Counted from the stretch's first letter, positions 30,302 to 42,454 are shown. The stretch is DNA of 64,000 nt from Fragilaria crotonensis (GCA_022925895.1 JAKSYS010000045.1:1-64000), one strand, 5' to 3'. Program-made: numbers and translations. The notes: generated by a model from the letters alone, not told the origin.

Positions 30302-33057
30302 TTAAAAGCCCTGCTCGTCTAGAAAAGCGGCAACTGCAGCCTCGTCACGTGCAAGTCGGATGGCTCGTGTACGAATGGCTTCCAATCCCTGTATTAATCT
30401 CGTGCGAGCCGACCCTGGTGGATTGGTGACAAAGTAGGCCTCGACTTGGTTCGCTTCGTCGAGTGTCTTTAGTCCACGACACGAGAATCCAACACAGGCT
30501 CCCCACATGGGACCACCCGCAAATCCTGCCGACAAGAAGCGATTGTAATGTGTGGAAAAGAAATCCCAACAGGCCCGTCCTCCATCATCGGAAGCTGATG
30601 ACAAGGCTCCCAGGGGGAAGGCAATGTCCTGAAGACGCACTTTGCCAGAAAACAAGGTATATTCCAACATTTCCAAATGGCGCCCGCGATCTTGGACAGA
30701 ACCCATGGCCGACAGGCAGTTGCGTTGTTCTTCGGGGAAAGTGCTTGCCTCGTACAGGTTGCGAAGACTGGGATAGACCTGTGCTTCGTCGTACCGTAGA
30801 GCCAAGCGAAAGACAATTCCTTGCAGGTCTCCTGGAATTCCAATTCCATGAGTTACATAGTCGCAGAAACGACGATGGGCTTCCGCGCAAATGGACTCAT
30901 CGCCGGCTCGTCCCATCATGCTAATGACGGATGCTCGTAGTGTACCAGTCCGTTGGGACTCGCCATCTTTGGCATCCCATCCCAGAATATCGAATTGTTT
31001 CGTGTAAATCTTGATAAGGTACGATTGGAATTTAGAAAAGAATGGTTGAGAACGGTAGAGGCGGCACAAGTCACCTAAATTCTCTGAAAGTTCTTGCCAA
31101 ACAGCGTAATCGGCGGTCTCATGTTGACCAAAGTTCTCCACCAGACGCAACGAGTCGACGATGGACGAGTAGCCACTTCGTCCCGCTGCAAAGGAATCAG
31201 AAATGAGCCCGAGTCGATCAATCGCCGACAGTTGGCCATTGGGAACCATGGCGACGGATAGACGTTTCCACTGCTCTGGAGTGTACGCCACTCGAACAAA
31301 GGCAGTTTGGTTGGCATTCAATTTGAACCACTTGCCAGCTTCTGTCCAGTTTTGAATCGCCTCCAAAAGCGCGGGTGTCTCATCACCATCAGGACCGTGG
31401 ATCAACCATGGACCGTGTACTTGATCGTCTCCTTCGACAATCGCAGTCACTGGAATCGGCCAGGAGCTTGCGTCATGAGTGTCACTTTCCGGACCACTGG
31501 CAAGGAATCGAGGAGTTTCGAGCATCCCACTTGAGGTCAATAGTAGTAGCGGGTATCCAGTTTGGAGTGTCCATGGAGTCATTAGCTTTGCCACTGGTTT
31601 GTTGGAAGCTTCCTCGAGAGCCTGCCAAAGCATGTCGGTTGTTGCATTACCGTATGCATGGCGCTGCAAATAAATCTTGAGTCCCTCCATGAAAATGTCG
31701 AATCCGATATAGGATGAGATCATGCGAATCAAGGATGCACCCTTGGCATATGAAATGGCATCAAAAATATCTTGAATCTCATCAGGATGTTGAACTTCCA
31801 CTTCAACAGGATGAGATGACTTCATAGCATCCAAGGACTGCGCAACACCAAAGACAGATTGCACAAACTCCGTCCATGCATCCCAATCTGGAAACAGTGT
31901 ATCAATCGCGACAAATTCCATAAATCGTGCAAATCCTTCATTCAACCACAGCTGTGTCCAAAATTCCATGGTGACAAGATTCCCGAACCATTGATGTGCC
32001 AGTTCGTGACACACGGTCCTGGCAATGCCGCGACGCATCGTTTCCGACGTGGACCCCTCCTGGACCAAAATTTTGGCCTCTCGGTAGGTGACACAGCCCC
32101 AATTTTCCATGGCGCCCGCGGCAAAGTCCGGAATGGCAAGCAAATCACTCTTGATGAGGGGTAGGGAATGTGAAATAAGTTCTGGTAGAGATCGAGACAG
32201 TCAGTGGCAGTTTCTAAACAAAAGAGTCCCTGATGGGCTTTGCCGGGGACAGTGTAAACTGTAGTTTGAATGCCAGATGGACTTGTTTTGGAGATGGCGT
32301 CAAATTCTCCAATGACGAATGCCAACAAGTAGGTTGACATTTTTGGTGTTTTCTGGAAGGTTATTGTCTTGATGAATTCGGACTTTAGAGATGGTCGATT
32401 GGTACCAGTGTGTGATGCACTGACCGTTGTGGTATGAACCGACTCGAGCGGTGTGTTGGATATGCATTGCAAATGTGCAGGAATCGTAACCACAAGTTGG
32501 AAGGTGGCCTTATGAGCCGGTTCGTCAATGCATGGAAATGCGCGACGGGCATCAGTGGCTTGGAATTGAGTGGTGGCCATGGTGCGTTGAGATGTACCAT
32601 CCAATCCAGTGTATGTCGATCGATAGAATCCTCTCATTTGGTCATTCAAAATACCTGAAAACAAAATCTGTGCAGTGTAGGATACTCCCGGCTTCCATCC
32701 AGGAAAGGCGTCGTCCAAGATGATTTCGACTGTTTGATGTTGAATGTTGTAACGAAACTCCACTCCAGTCCCCTTGTCCGCAGCAGTTGTTGTTTCATCG
32801 GTTTGATTGCTATCAACACTGGTAACATGGCATGACAGTATCTGCAGTTCCAAGCAATGCAACAACAAGGTTGAACCCTCCTGGTCATGTGCCTCCTCGT
32901 TCTCCTTCGTCGTCGTCATTTGTTGCATGCGCATGTGCATGGTCAAATGTCCATCAAACACATGTCGATCAAGATCAATGTTGGTATAGTTGAGATCATA
33001 GTGATAAGGTACCACAGTGATGGGAAGACGACCCTTTTGCGCTTCGGGAGATGTCAT
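30302..33057 (-). CDS. M1-family aminopeptidase (puromycin-sensitive/aminopeptidase N type), one frame shift
   Basis: This zinc exopeptidase removes N-terminal residues from peptides. The start is the ATG at 33057 (MTSPEAQKGRLPITVVPYHY); the frame is open a little further upstream without an ATG. The exopeptidase motif GAMENWG lies near 32100. The zinc site HELAHQWFGN lies near 32010, followed after the usual spacing by LNEGFARFME. The substrate-binding part and a long helical C-terminal domain complete about 919 residues, normal for the family. One base is missing at about 32158-32161 in a run of C on the coding strand. Restoring it joins PYPLIKSDLLAIPDFAAG correctly. No signal peptide is visible, so a cytosolic enzyme is likely. 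It shares a 0.66-kb upstream region with the divergent galactonolactone dehydrogenase gene. Confidence 0.93.
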
Positions 33058-33716
33058 GTGTTCTTGCAATGAATTGAGGTGAGGTTGTAGACTTGGATGA
33101 TAAACACTTCCCTTCGCTGATGATTGTATCTTGTATCTCACGTCTCTGGTAACAGCCCGAAAAATGACATTTGGGTGGGATCTTTCAGAGCGCCCTCGTC
33201 TGATGCCTGCGATCCTTCGTGTTTCGACATGCTTCTCATGAGCTCAGAATATCAAACAGTACAAGGTAGTAGTACAAGCCATGCTGTACTGCTCTGGTAT
33301 ATAGTACAGTACTTGATACTCGTATTTGTATTTTGGCCAATTCCAAGTAACTGGAGTACTGAAGTACATTACTGTTGCGGTGGTGAAACACGTGACATAG
33401 CTACAGTAGCGCATCCTCGTTCCATGTACCATACCCATGTACATACAAAGATTCCAGATTCCATAGTTCCCTGTGGTTCTGACAAATGTCGCGGCCGCTC
33501 ACTCATCATTCTCCACTTCATTCGTCACTGTCATCAGCCATCAACTTTTTTGTTGGTGGTAGTTGAATGATAGTAACAAGTCGGTTGCGTCGATCATAAT
33601 CTGTCAGCAGTGTTCTTGAACCTTGTGCTGGAAACAAACAACATCAAGAAACAAGGAAGTAAGCAGTAGTACACGACATTGTGACAAGGCAAGGATCGCA
33701 TTACAACCAATTGACC
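33058..33716. promoter_or_regulatory. Divergent upstream region of aminopeptidase and galactonolactone dehydrogenase genes
   Basis: The two genes start back to back here. The interval 33240-33440 is GTAC-rich. The part from about 33440 to 33690 is repeated, with changes, at about 39195-39430 in front of the dead dehydrogenase copy, so it marks the 5' limit of that duplication. No defined element is identified. Confidence 0.5.
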
Positions 33717-35594
33717 ATGATGGCAACCCGACAAGTAATCAAAGCTGCGGCTCGGCACCGCATTGGCGTTAGGAATGCATCAGCAGCAAGAACAAGCGTT
33801 TCTAAGGTACAGGAAGGGTATCGGTTTCGGTATCTGTCAGTCTCGACTGATACCTCGTCATCATCGTCATCATCATCGTGGATTGCTGGGATCGCAGGAG
33901 CAACCACAATCCTAGCCGCAACGGCACTCTTGTCCTTATCAAATTCAAACCAAACAACTCGATTGGATCAACAGCAGCAACAACAACCGGACAGCACCAG
34001 TGACACCACCAACAACACTGGCGACGCGACCACGATCTTGAATTGGAGTGGCACACACGCCGTTCACACTCACAATTTTTGGGAACCAGATACTATGAAA
34101 GAGTTGGAACAACTGGTCCAACAATGTCACATGGAAGGGATTCCTATTCGTCCACTAGGATCCGCCCTCAGTCCGAATGGAATTGGATTTCATTCCAAAG
34201 GAATGGTCAGTTTGGCCAATATCGATAAGATCCTTGACATTAACAAGGATGCCATGACTGTGACGGTCCAAGCGGGCGCGCGGGTCCGCGATGTCGTCAA
34301 CGCCTTGAGACCACACGGTCTCACCTTGCCCAATTTAGCATCAATTGCCGAACAACAAATGGGTGGCTTTGTGCAAGTGGGTGCCCATGGGACTGGTGCG
34401 ACGATTGCACCTGTCGATCATTATGTGACGAAATTGAAACTCATTACACCCGCCTTGGGGCCGATTGAATTGACGAATGAGACGGATCCACAATTATTCC
34501 AACTTGCCAAGGTGGGATTGGGATGTTTGGGAGTGGTAGCAGAAGTTACCATGCAATGCATCCCCGCACATAATCTTGTGGAGCATACATATGTTTTGAC
34601 GAGGAAGGAGGCAAAGGAACAGTTGTCACACTTGTTGGTAACTCACAAGCATGTGAGGTACATGTGGATACCGTATGCCGACGCGGTTGTCGTGGTGACC
34701 AATGATCCAGAAGATAGTCATGTCGTTGAGAATGTACCGAGGAATCAAATGGAATACACGGATGAGGAGCGATTTGCGCCATTTCGAAATTTATTGGTCC
34801 AGTTGTCGAATACGACAAGGACTGCTACGACGACGAACACAGCAGAAGAAGAAGAAGAACGACAGCAACAAGAATCTGCTGTTACGTTAGAAAGTTTGCG
34901 CGGCATGGGATTTGGAGAATTGCGGGATATGTTATTGGCAATTGACCCCTTGGATGTGGAGCACGTGAAAGTCGTGAATGAAGCAGAAGCCGAGTTTTGG
35001 AGAAAGAGTCATGGATATCAGACGAAACCAAGCGATGAGTTGTTACAATTTGATTGTGGAGGACAGCAGTGGGTTTGGGAAATCGCGTTTCCGACCGGGA
35101 CCTTGAACGAAAATAATGGCAATGATATGACGTTTGTTGAACAATTATTGCAGGGGATTGAAGAACAAAACATTCCAGCACACTCGCCGATTGAACAGCG
35201 TTGGTCCGCATCCTCGTCTTCGTTAATGTCACCGGTTCATGGCGATGCGGACGACGGATCATTGCATACTTGGGTCGGCATCATCATGTATTTGCCGCTG
35301 ACCGACGATGAACGACAGAGATGTGCGATAACGGAACGCTTCACGGGCGAGTACTGTGCACTGATGCGCCAATTGGGTTCCGATGTGAATATGGCCAGTC
35401 ATTGGGCCAAATTGGAGATCCCGACCAACATGTGGCATCTGGTGGACCTGCAACACAACCTCAAGAAGCGATATCCCATTCGTTTGTTTGAAAAAGCACG
35501 TCAGATGCTGGATCCGAAAGATATTTTGGGCAATCCAATGATCAATCTAGCGTTTGGATCCAATTTGAAGAATTTGGGGAAGGATTTGCGATAG
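33717..35594 (+). CDS. GLDH: L-galactono-1,4-lactone dehydrogenase, mitochondrial
   Basis: This is the last enzyme of vitamin C synthesis, oxidising galactonolactone to ascorbate with cytochrome c as acceptor in the mitochondrial inner membrane. I use the ATG at 33717; the frame also opens upstream without an ATG. The N-terminus is basic and Ser/Thr rich, like a mitochondrial presequence, and is followed by a hydrophobic span (WIAGIAGATTILAATALLSL). The FAD-binding (PCMH) part holds IRPLGSALSPNGIGFHSKGM near 34145, VQAGARVRDVV and GGFVQVGAHGTGA near 34365. The ALO-type C-terminal domain follows, with EHTYVLTRKEA and YMWIPYADAVVVVT, ending NLKNLGKDLR. A low-complexity Glu/Gln insert lies near 34840-34875. 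The product is 625 residues and the frame is clean. A damaged copy of the 3' half is at 39.2-40.2 kb. Confidence 0.93.
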   Translation: MMATRQVIKAAARHRIGVRNASAARTSVSKVQEGYRFRYLSVSTDTSSSSSSSSWIAGIAGATTILAATALLSLSNSNQTTRLDQQQQQQPDSTSDTTNNTGDATTILNWSGTHAVHTHNFWEPDTMKELEQLVQQCHMEGIPIRPLGSALSPNGIGFHSKGMVSLANIDKILDINKDAMTVTVQAGARVRDVVNALRPHGLTLPNLASIAEQQMGGFVQVGAHGTGATIAPVDHYVTKLKLITPALGPIELTNETDPQLFQLAKVGLGCLGVVAEVTMQCIPAHNLVEHTYVLTRKEAKEQLSHLLVTHKHVRYMWIPYADAVVVVTNDPEDSHVVENVPRNQMEYTDEERFAPFRNLLVQLSNTTRTATTTNTAEEEEERQQQESAVTLESLRGMGFGELRDMLLAIDPLDVEHVKVVNEAEAEFWRKSHGYQTKPSDELLQFDCGGQQWVWEIAFPTGTLNENNGNDMTFVEQLLQGIEEQNIPAHSPIEQRWSASSSSLMSPVHGDADDGSLHTWVGIIMYLPLTDDERQRCAITERFTGEYCALMRQLGSDVNMASHWAKLEIPTNMWHLVDLQHNLKKRYPIRLFEKARQMLDPKDILGNPMINLAFGSNLKNLGKDLR

Positions 35595-36018
35595 AGAATC
35601 TCGCCTTGGGAAAGTGTCAGCATTCATGCCCTACATGAAGGGCCTATGATTGACGCGGTGAATATGGGTCGTCGCCAACGGTGATTTGATGCCTTATGGT
35701 GGAAAAATGAAAGCAAGCACACAATTAAGAAGAAAAAATCTGAAGTCTTATTAACTTGCCACTTACTCCTGACATGAAAGTTACTTGAGACAAGGCAACG
35801 GTGATACGTTTCTACTGCTGTGGTTAACTGCAGTAACAAACTTCGAAATTTTGCGAGATATTGCGCTGTAGTACATTGTAGCTGCTAGCTACGGGTATAT
35901 AGGAATTTCTACCAACGATGGAGTAGTAAATATTAACTACTGCATTACAGCCTTGGCGGACACTGTCGTCGAGCCAAAGTCTCCTCTGAGAATCGAAAGA
36001 TTCACATTGAAACCAGGA
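35595..36018. other. Intergenic spacer between convergent genes
   Basis: The first 90 bp are also present after the dead copy (40120-40190). The rest shows nothing notable. Confidence 0.55.
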
Positions 36019-38484
36019 TCATGCTGGGCCTTCTAGAAGCGAAGAGGAGGGCCTCAGGGATCGTTTTCTGTCGAATTTGCGCTGGTTTCGCAATGATACC
36101 TTCGGCAGGAAGATTGGAAGCAACACCCCAACAGACGTGATGACGATAAGAATCGTACGGACCAGGAAAAAGGCCCCAGCGTCATTCTTCACTAGAAACA
36201 AAACTGGCAATCCAAGAACCGCTGCTTCCGTCAACATCAGCATGGAAATCGCAATGCTCTCATGCTCGTTGACTTCGGTTTCGTAGTTGCGACTCAGATA
36301 GCTTTGCCAGTTCGCAATAACCAAGGCGGACGCGTTCAGCAAGAAAAAGAACACGTAAAAGATGGTCTGGTTGGTTTGCGATTCGCAGGCGCATGATCCG
36401 GCCGTTTTGGTGACCCGACCGTACGTATCGTAGCTAGACAAATCGCCACGCACCCAACGCAGCGGATCCACCGCCGTCCAAACCGCCAGGAGTGTAAAGT
36501 TCAGCACGAGCAGAATGGCGAACGGGTACAGAACATCCTTGACCTCAATTTGAACACGTTTGAAGCGCTTGGCGGAGGCAAGCAATTTGTTCAGTCTCCA
36601 AAGTTTGCAGAAAAGAGCAGAAAAAATAGTCCTGAAGATTCGGATTATGGCCAAAATATGTGGGTCAGATGCCGAGGAACAGAATGAAAGACGAGCCCGC
36701 GAATCATCATTCACTTACGTAAATCCAGCCGACAGCAGCCAGAGCTGAGACATGCATGCAACGTCCAATGCCTGCTTCGAGACAGGTTCCTGGAGGCCCA
36801 TTGGTATGATGGAGGTTGCCATCACTATCACGCCAACGCAGAGCATGTACAGAAAGGGTGGTTGTGAGCCGCGGATGACCTTGGATCTACGGTAGTATCT
36901 TGTGAACAACATCCAACCCACAGCGTTGAGAATCGTAAGCCCACAGAGCACCAGGCCGCTTATTCGAATCCCTTGGCCGATTAAGCTCTGATCGACTTCT
37001 AAGGGAGGCAATTGATCGGGCGGAGTTGTAGAGTTGTCGGCAAATATGAATGGTGTGACTTGCACAGCCGCTTTGTCGCTGCTACTGAGATCGTAGTGGC
37101 TTGCAACTCTCGCCTGAAACCGGAGCTTATCCCCCACGGAACCCTGACTGTCAGTGAGCATGTTCATCAGTGCATATCGCACCGTGTTGACATCTCTGGA
37201 CTGAGTTTTGGGGTCCAGCCGAACCTTTCCAGACGCGCCGTCGAATTCGACATTGGTCACGGCTTCAAAGAACTCAATGTTTGTGAAGATTTCTTTTTGG
37301 ATCGAGCATGCTGCAAGACCCGATGCGATTATTGCGTCGTACGAAAGTGTTACCCACCAAGAGTATTCAGGTACATTCTCCGTCAAATTGAAATCCGAGA
37401 AGGTTTTGCGATCCAAATTTTTCTGGGCGTCGAGGGCCGGATGTACAAGGCAGGATGAGATTGGATGAAAATAGATGACATGTGAACACCTATGCAAACG
37501 TCAAATCTGACTCACCATTGCCGAAATGAACTCCTCCTGCAATTCAGAATCGAATTGAAATCCCATGAAATTTGTTTCCATGTTTCCGGTGACATCGGGG
37601 TCCATAGTTTTGTAACCAATACCATTCAGAGCCTCAACTATCGGGTCGTCCGCGTCGAACTCCTTCCCATCCAGACCAGTATCATTCATCATCCAGAAAT
37701 ATCCTGGTCCCGTTATCCCTGCTTCAGCTACCGATCTCAGTAACTGCTCATCCTCGCCTAGGGCAAGGCCATAAAAATACTTGAGATTTGCGGCCTTGAG
37801 TGTTTGGATTGCGGCTTCCATAGACTTGGGATCTGATGGCTCAAACGAAACAGTGGTTATGCTCATCCCTGCACCAGCTTCATGAAGGTGTTTAGCGTAA
37901 TTAATGCCTTGCTCTTCGTGCACGTGAATCACTCCGAAATTCGTCACGCCGAGCGACCTCATGTGATGGACCACGAGGCGAGCGTCAGCCTGGTCATTCG
38001 GAATGATTCTTGCAAACGTTGGAAAAGTGGCTCCGTTGTCGAGCTCAGTCGACCCAGAGAAAGGAGTTATGTGAGGCACCCCGTACACGCCCGTCATGAC
38101 TGCTACCGCTTTGTTCTCTCTGCTGTAAGTACACCCAACTATCGCCATCGGGTCTGGCTTGGCAATTGAATGGTTCGCCTCCAAAATGATCTGGATAGCC
38201 AGCCTCGCAGCTTCGACAGGACTGCCGTGCGAATCATAAATTTCGGTTGTCAGCTGAATGTCGCAGCCCTCGAGTAGATGAGGAAGGTGAGGAAGCACTT
38301 CTGGATTCCGGTCGTTAAAGTGCTTGAATGCTAGGAAAGCCCCGAGTGAGGGGTACAGATCCCACGGCTCTACTGCAAAACTCCCATCTTCCTGTGGGTA
38401 TGCGAACGTTAAGATAATTGGAATGTGTGCCAATCGAGTGGTTTCGTTCAATCGTAAAACAGCCGCATACTCAGGAACTGTCAT
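36019..38484 (-). CDS. Class C G-protein-coupled receptor (GABA-B-like), three exons
   Basis: Exons at 38484-37516, 37422-36719 and 36631-36019 join in phase over introns of 93 and 87 bp (gtgagt...cccag and gtaagt...cttcag). The extracellular part has the two-lobed ligand-binding fold of the ANF receptor/periplasmic binding protein type (AFLAFKHFNDRNP, PMAIVGCTYSRE, PHITPFSGSTEL). Seven membrane segments follow: ISGLVLCGLTILNAVGWMLF, then FLYMLCVGVIVMATSI, the segment around QLWLLSAGFTTIFSALF, and four more in exon 3. The splice at GFT/TIF rebuilds the conserved third segment with KLWRLNKLL. About 760 residues are visible. No signal peptide is present at the ATG at 38484, and the frame runs open to 38571, so a first exon is probably missing. 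Class C receptors sense amino acids or GABA; the ligand here is unknown. Confidence 0.85.
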
Positions 38485-39190
38485 GACAACGAGCTTCGAA
38501 ATTCGCCTCGCTGCCAATTCTGGTGGCCTGATTCTCCAACAGGTAGGTGGCTTTGCTGTTCTGGTGCACAATTAGGGTGCTTTGTATCAGATTTCTGACT
38601 GTAGAGGAGATTGGAATGAAGTACCAGAAATCAGAATAAAGCTTTAGACGTAGCTCTCTTCGCTCGGAGCTTCAATTCGCTCGGAGCCTCAGCAGTGGTA
38701 CCACCAGTGGAGTACTCCAAATGAGATGTTGTCAAGTCCTGCTGTCGTACTGTCGGAATTTGCAATCGGACGAGAAAAGCCTTTTTGTGGCAAACATGAA
38801 AATCTATCGTTGAAGGTCTTGACTTTCCGAAACGTCATCGGGACATTTGGGAACAGTTTTTTTTTCCGTACCGGTTCATACTACTTGACAGTCTCCTCGT
38901 AACTCAACATGAACCCCGTTTATCATTTCGTATGCACGTGGCACAACCAGTCCTTTCTGAAATTGTCTTCGTGAGTCATCGTAATGGAGGAGATCTCTTA
39001 TCATTGGAGACCGAAGACCGAAGTACACACCTTTTTCGATAGAACTTGTGAGACAAAGACATTGACGTTTTGTATTCCGCTAAAAAGCAAGAGCCCAAAT
39101 TACAATTTTTTGCGGGGTTGGGCTTGGGCAATACTGTATCTCGATGAGTTGATTTATCTCCCCACTGTGACCTTGCCTCCATCAGTGTCT
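38485..39190. other. Intergenic spacer
   Basis: This probably holds the unseen first exon and promoter of the receptor gene. A 12-bp direct repeat ttcgctcggagc occurs at 38659-38670 and 38676-38687. Nothing else is supported. Confidence 0.5.
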
Positions 39191-39194
39191 TTGT

Positions 39195-40190
39195 ACATGA
39201 GAATATTCCAGATTCCTATGTTCCCTGTGGTTCTGACATTGTCGAGGTCAGTCATCATTGCTGCCTTCATTCGTCATCATGGCATCCTTTGTTGTTGTTT
39301 GTACGGTACGACAGCAGTGATAAGTCCGTTGCGTCCATAATAGTCAGTCAGCAGTGTTCTTGAACCTCGTTGGAAACAAATAACAGCAAGAAGCAAGGGA
39401 AGTAAACATATGGACACTGCAACATAACAAGAGGAACAACAGCAGCAACAAGAATGTGCAGTTACATTAGAGGGTTTGTGGGGCATGGGATTTGTAGAAT
39501 TGCGGGATATGTTATTGGCAATTGACCCCTTGGATGTGGAGCACGTGAAAGTAGTGAATGAAGCGGAAAACGAGTTTTGGAGGAAAAGCCATGGATATAA
39601 GACGAAGCCAAGTGATTAGTTGTACAATTTTGATTGTGGAGGACAGCAGTGGGTTTGGGAGATCGCGTTTCCTACCGGGACCTTGAACGAAAATAATAGC
39701 AACGACATGACGTATGCAGAACAGTTATTGCAGGGGAATTAGGAACAATGAATGTCACCCGTCCATGGCGATGCGGACGACGGATCATGGCATACTTGGG
39801 TTGGCATCATCATGTACTTGCCCCTGGCCGACGATGAGCGTCAGAGACGTGCCATAACGGAACGCTTCACGGGTGAGTACTGCGCACTGATGCGCCAGTT
39901 GGGTTCCGATGTGAATATGGCCAGTCATTGGGCCAAATTGGAGATCCCGACCAACATGTGGCATCTTGTGGTCATGCAACACAACCTCAAGAAGCGATAT
40001 CCCATTCGTTTGTTTGAAAAAGCGCGTGAAATGCTGGATCCGAAAGATATCTTGGGCAATCCGATGATCAATCTAGCGTTTGGATCCAATTTGAAGAATT
40101 TGGGGAAGGATTTGCGATAGATAATCTCGCCTCGGGAAAGTGTCAGCATTCATGCCCTACATGAAGGGCCTACGAGTGACGCGGTCAAGG
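39195..40190 (+). pseudogene. Truncated duplicate of the galactonolactone dehydrogenase gene
   Basis: The sequence 39195-39430 resembles the upstream region of the intact gene (about 33440-33690). It then jumps directly to the equivalent of about 34855, so roughly 1.16 kb covering the targeting peptide and FAD-binding domain is gone. The remaining coding part (39430-40120) has stops at about 39617 and 39740, an internal deletion of about 60 bp, and then a clean 3' half ending in the same NLKNLGKDLR and the same 3' flank. It cannot encode a working enzyme. The duplication included promoter and 3' flank and predates the damage. The intact parent and this copy are separated by the receptor gene, so it is not a simple side-by-side tandem. 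Confidence 0.92.
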
Positions 40191-40252
40191 TGGGAAATGA
40201 AAAGAAACACAAACATGCAAGTCTTCTTCAACAATTGCTTTGTCAAAAAAAT

Positions 40253-41743
40253 TTAGAGTATTGAATTCTGGCCGCTGCCATTCGTGTCATCCACTTTGTA
40301 ATTAATAGACGGCAAGGCGAATTCTGCCTGATTCATTTGCATTGCCTTGGCGATCGCCAGAAGTACGGACTGTCTCAAAATGACATAGTCTCCAGATCCA
40401 GGAGGTACTGCAAAGTGGCATGTCACTTGGGCCTCAATGTGATCTGGTTCGTATTTGGTCAAGACAGCCTGAAAGGGTTTACTGCCATCGGTAATTAAAC
40501 TCGGCGAGCACGTGACTCGAATTGCCTCCAGGATATCTCCCAGTATCTTTGGTAGCTTATCAATATCCTTGTATTGAAATCTCAATGCCTGCCTGAATCT
40601 TGATCTAGTGATGCGACTCATATTGCTAACTCGCTCCTTTGCCAATTGTGAATTGGGGATCATGGTAACAATATTGTCATATCCACAGAGTTCCGTCTCG
40701 ACCAATCCAATTTTGAGTACCGTCCCCTCGGATCCATCCCCCAATCGAATGTCATCCCCTTCCTCAAAGGCATCCCACGCTTGCAACACGACACCCGCCA
40801 CTATATTTTCTGCCAAATCTCGACTTGCCAAGGAGAAGGTAATGGCACCCAAACTCCCAGCGGCAAAGATGGATTGCAATCGCATGCCATAATCAATTTC
40901 CAATTCACTGAGAACGACGGCGGATGCGACCAGAATCAAAATCATATCCAACAATTTGTCATAGAGGGTGACACGTCCCAATCGTGTTCCGGAAATGGCA
41001 CGTTTCAAAACAATGCGCTTGGCTGTACTTACGGATTGTGCCAACCAAATTGTGAAGACAACTTGGAGTGCTTCTTGTCGCAAATGAATCGCAAGGGATG
41101 GAGGTATGGAAAAGAACAAGAGCGATTGTTCTTGTTGTTGTATTGGTGATTGTTGATATTGTGGTTGAAGGAGAATCCAATTCATGACGGAGAGATATGC
41201 ATAGACTTGAGCTGCGAATGGAATACTCTTGGCAGCAGAATAGAGAAATGTTTGTTGGAATTGTTGTTCACGTTGTTCTCCGTCATCTTGATTTTGTTGT
41301 GGGAGCATGATTTGTATCAGAGGATCCATGATGATGCTGAGAGTGGTTGCCAACGAAATGCCAATGGCAAGTTGAGAATCCCAAACAAATTGGTTGTGAA
41401 TGGTAGTGGCGGTTGTTGCAGTATCCAGACTGAGACCCAATGCGGTGCGTTTCAATGATGGTTTGGTCGTCACCGGCCGACGAAATCTATTATTGGCATT
41501 TGAGGTTCGGGATCTACCGGTGGATTCATTCCGATTTCTGTGGCGTAACATCATCGCCATTATTGTCGTCCTTGTCGTCGACGTCGTTGATGATGACGAT
41601 GATGTTCTTGTTGTACATGATGATGGACATGACTTTCGTCGCAATCGCCCCTGGCCAATTGGAGCCAATATGAACGCAATAATCGGGTCAACAAGCAGCA
41701 GTATCAACAGTATCACCAACTGTAATAATTTCATCGTCTTCAT
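40253..41743 (-). CDS. MscS-family mechanosensitive channel, probably plastid envelope
   Basis: This protein opens under membrane tension to release ions and osmolytes. The start is the ATG at 41743 (MKTMKLLQLVILLILLL), a signal peptide followed by IIAFILAP, an ASAF-like plastid motif. That suggests a role like the plastid MSL2/MSL3 channels of plants, which control organelle shape and osmotic state. Hydrophobic segments lie near 41330-41390, 41190-41240 and 40890-40960. The pore-lining helix and beta domain follow: SLGAITFSLASRDLAENIVAG, then WDAFEEGDDIRLGDGSEGTV and VTMIPNSQL. The frame is clean at 496 residues. Its 3' end comes 60 bp after the dead dehydrogenase copy, in convergent orientation. 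The pore region is conserved enough for a firm family call; location is inference. Confidence 0.87.
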   Translation of the reverse strand: MKTMKLLQLVILLILLLVDPIIAFILAPIGQGRLRRKSCPSSCTTRTSSSSSTTSTTRTTIMAMMLRHRNRNESTGRSRTSNANNRFRRPVTTKPSLKRTALGLSLDTATTATTIHNQFVWDSQLAIGISLATTLSIIMDPLIQIMLPQQNQDDGEQREQQFQQTFLYSAAKSIPFAAQVYAYLSVMNWILLQPQYQQSPIQQQEQSLLFFSIPPSLAIHLRQEALQVVFTIWLAQSVSTAKRIVLKRAISGTRLGRVTLYDKLLDMILILVASAVVLSELEIDYGMRLQSIFAAGSLGAITFSLASRDLAENIVAGVVLQAWDAFEEGDDIRLGDGSEGTVLKIGLVETELCGYDNIVTMIPNSQLAKERVSNMSRITRSRFRQALRFQYKDIDKLPKILGDILEAIRVTCSPSLITDGSKPFQAVLTKYEPDHIEAQVTCHFAVPPGSGDYVILRQSVLLAIAKAMQMNQAEFALPSINYKVDDTNGSGQNSIL

Positions 41744-42454
41744 GTCATTCACTTGTCACTTTCTCAATTCACTCAATGAAGACTCTTTACTGCCTTGTAC
41801 TACTAGACTCGACACAAGTTCATCGTCGTTTAGACTCTCAAATCTCGAACCGTATGCGCAGTGCATATATGCATATTGCACTTTCTTTTGCTTCCTGATG
41901 TCTCGTATCTGATTCGCCAAGACGAAGGCTGCTGTCAGTCTGTGTATTAGATATGCTGTCACGTCGACCGTGTGCATACATTTGCATAATGAGAGTCTTG
42001 CGTTTCATGTCACGATCTTGCCCATTCTGCTCGGCGCGCCAAATCAACTCTTTTCCTAATAAAATATACATGATTTTATACATACATAAACATATTTTAA
42101 ATGTTCATTGGCATTTCTGGAGTCCCGAGCAACCCGTCGAACGACCAACTCACAATACACGTGTACTCGCAGTATGGTACAAGGGACAAGTACACTTCTC
42201 CACTCTCAGGGTATGATATATGATGTGGAGTTGTCTATTCCTGTCACGAATCTGTATCAGAGTCTCCGATCACACGAACGATCTCAATGTAGCCGCAACA
42301 ACAACTCAAACTCGTAGTATTCCAGTACTACAACCTGTGAGATCCAGCGTCACAGCATCACATACCACATACCCCTAACTACTCGACAACCTCATCCACT
42401 CGTCGCATTGAACATTAGTACAACTCCAAGTACTCCCAAACGCCGTTTCTCATC
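41744..42454. other. Divergent intergenic spacer
   Basis: This is the upstream region of the MscS gene (leftward) and the Cys-rich protein gene (rightward). No open frame here looks coding. Confidence 0.5.
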
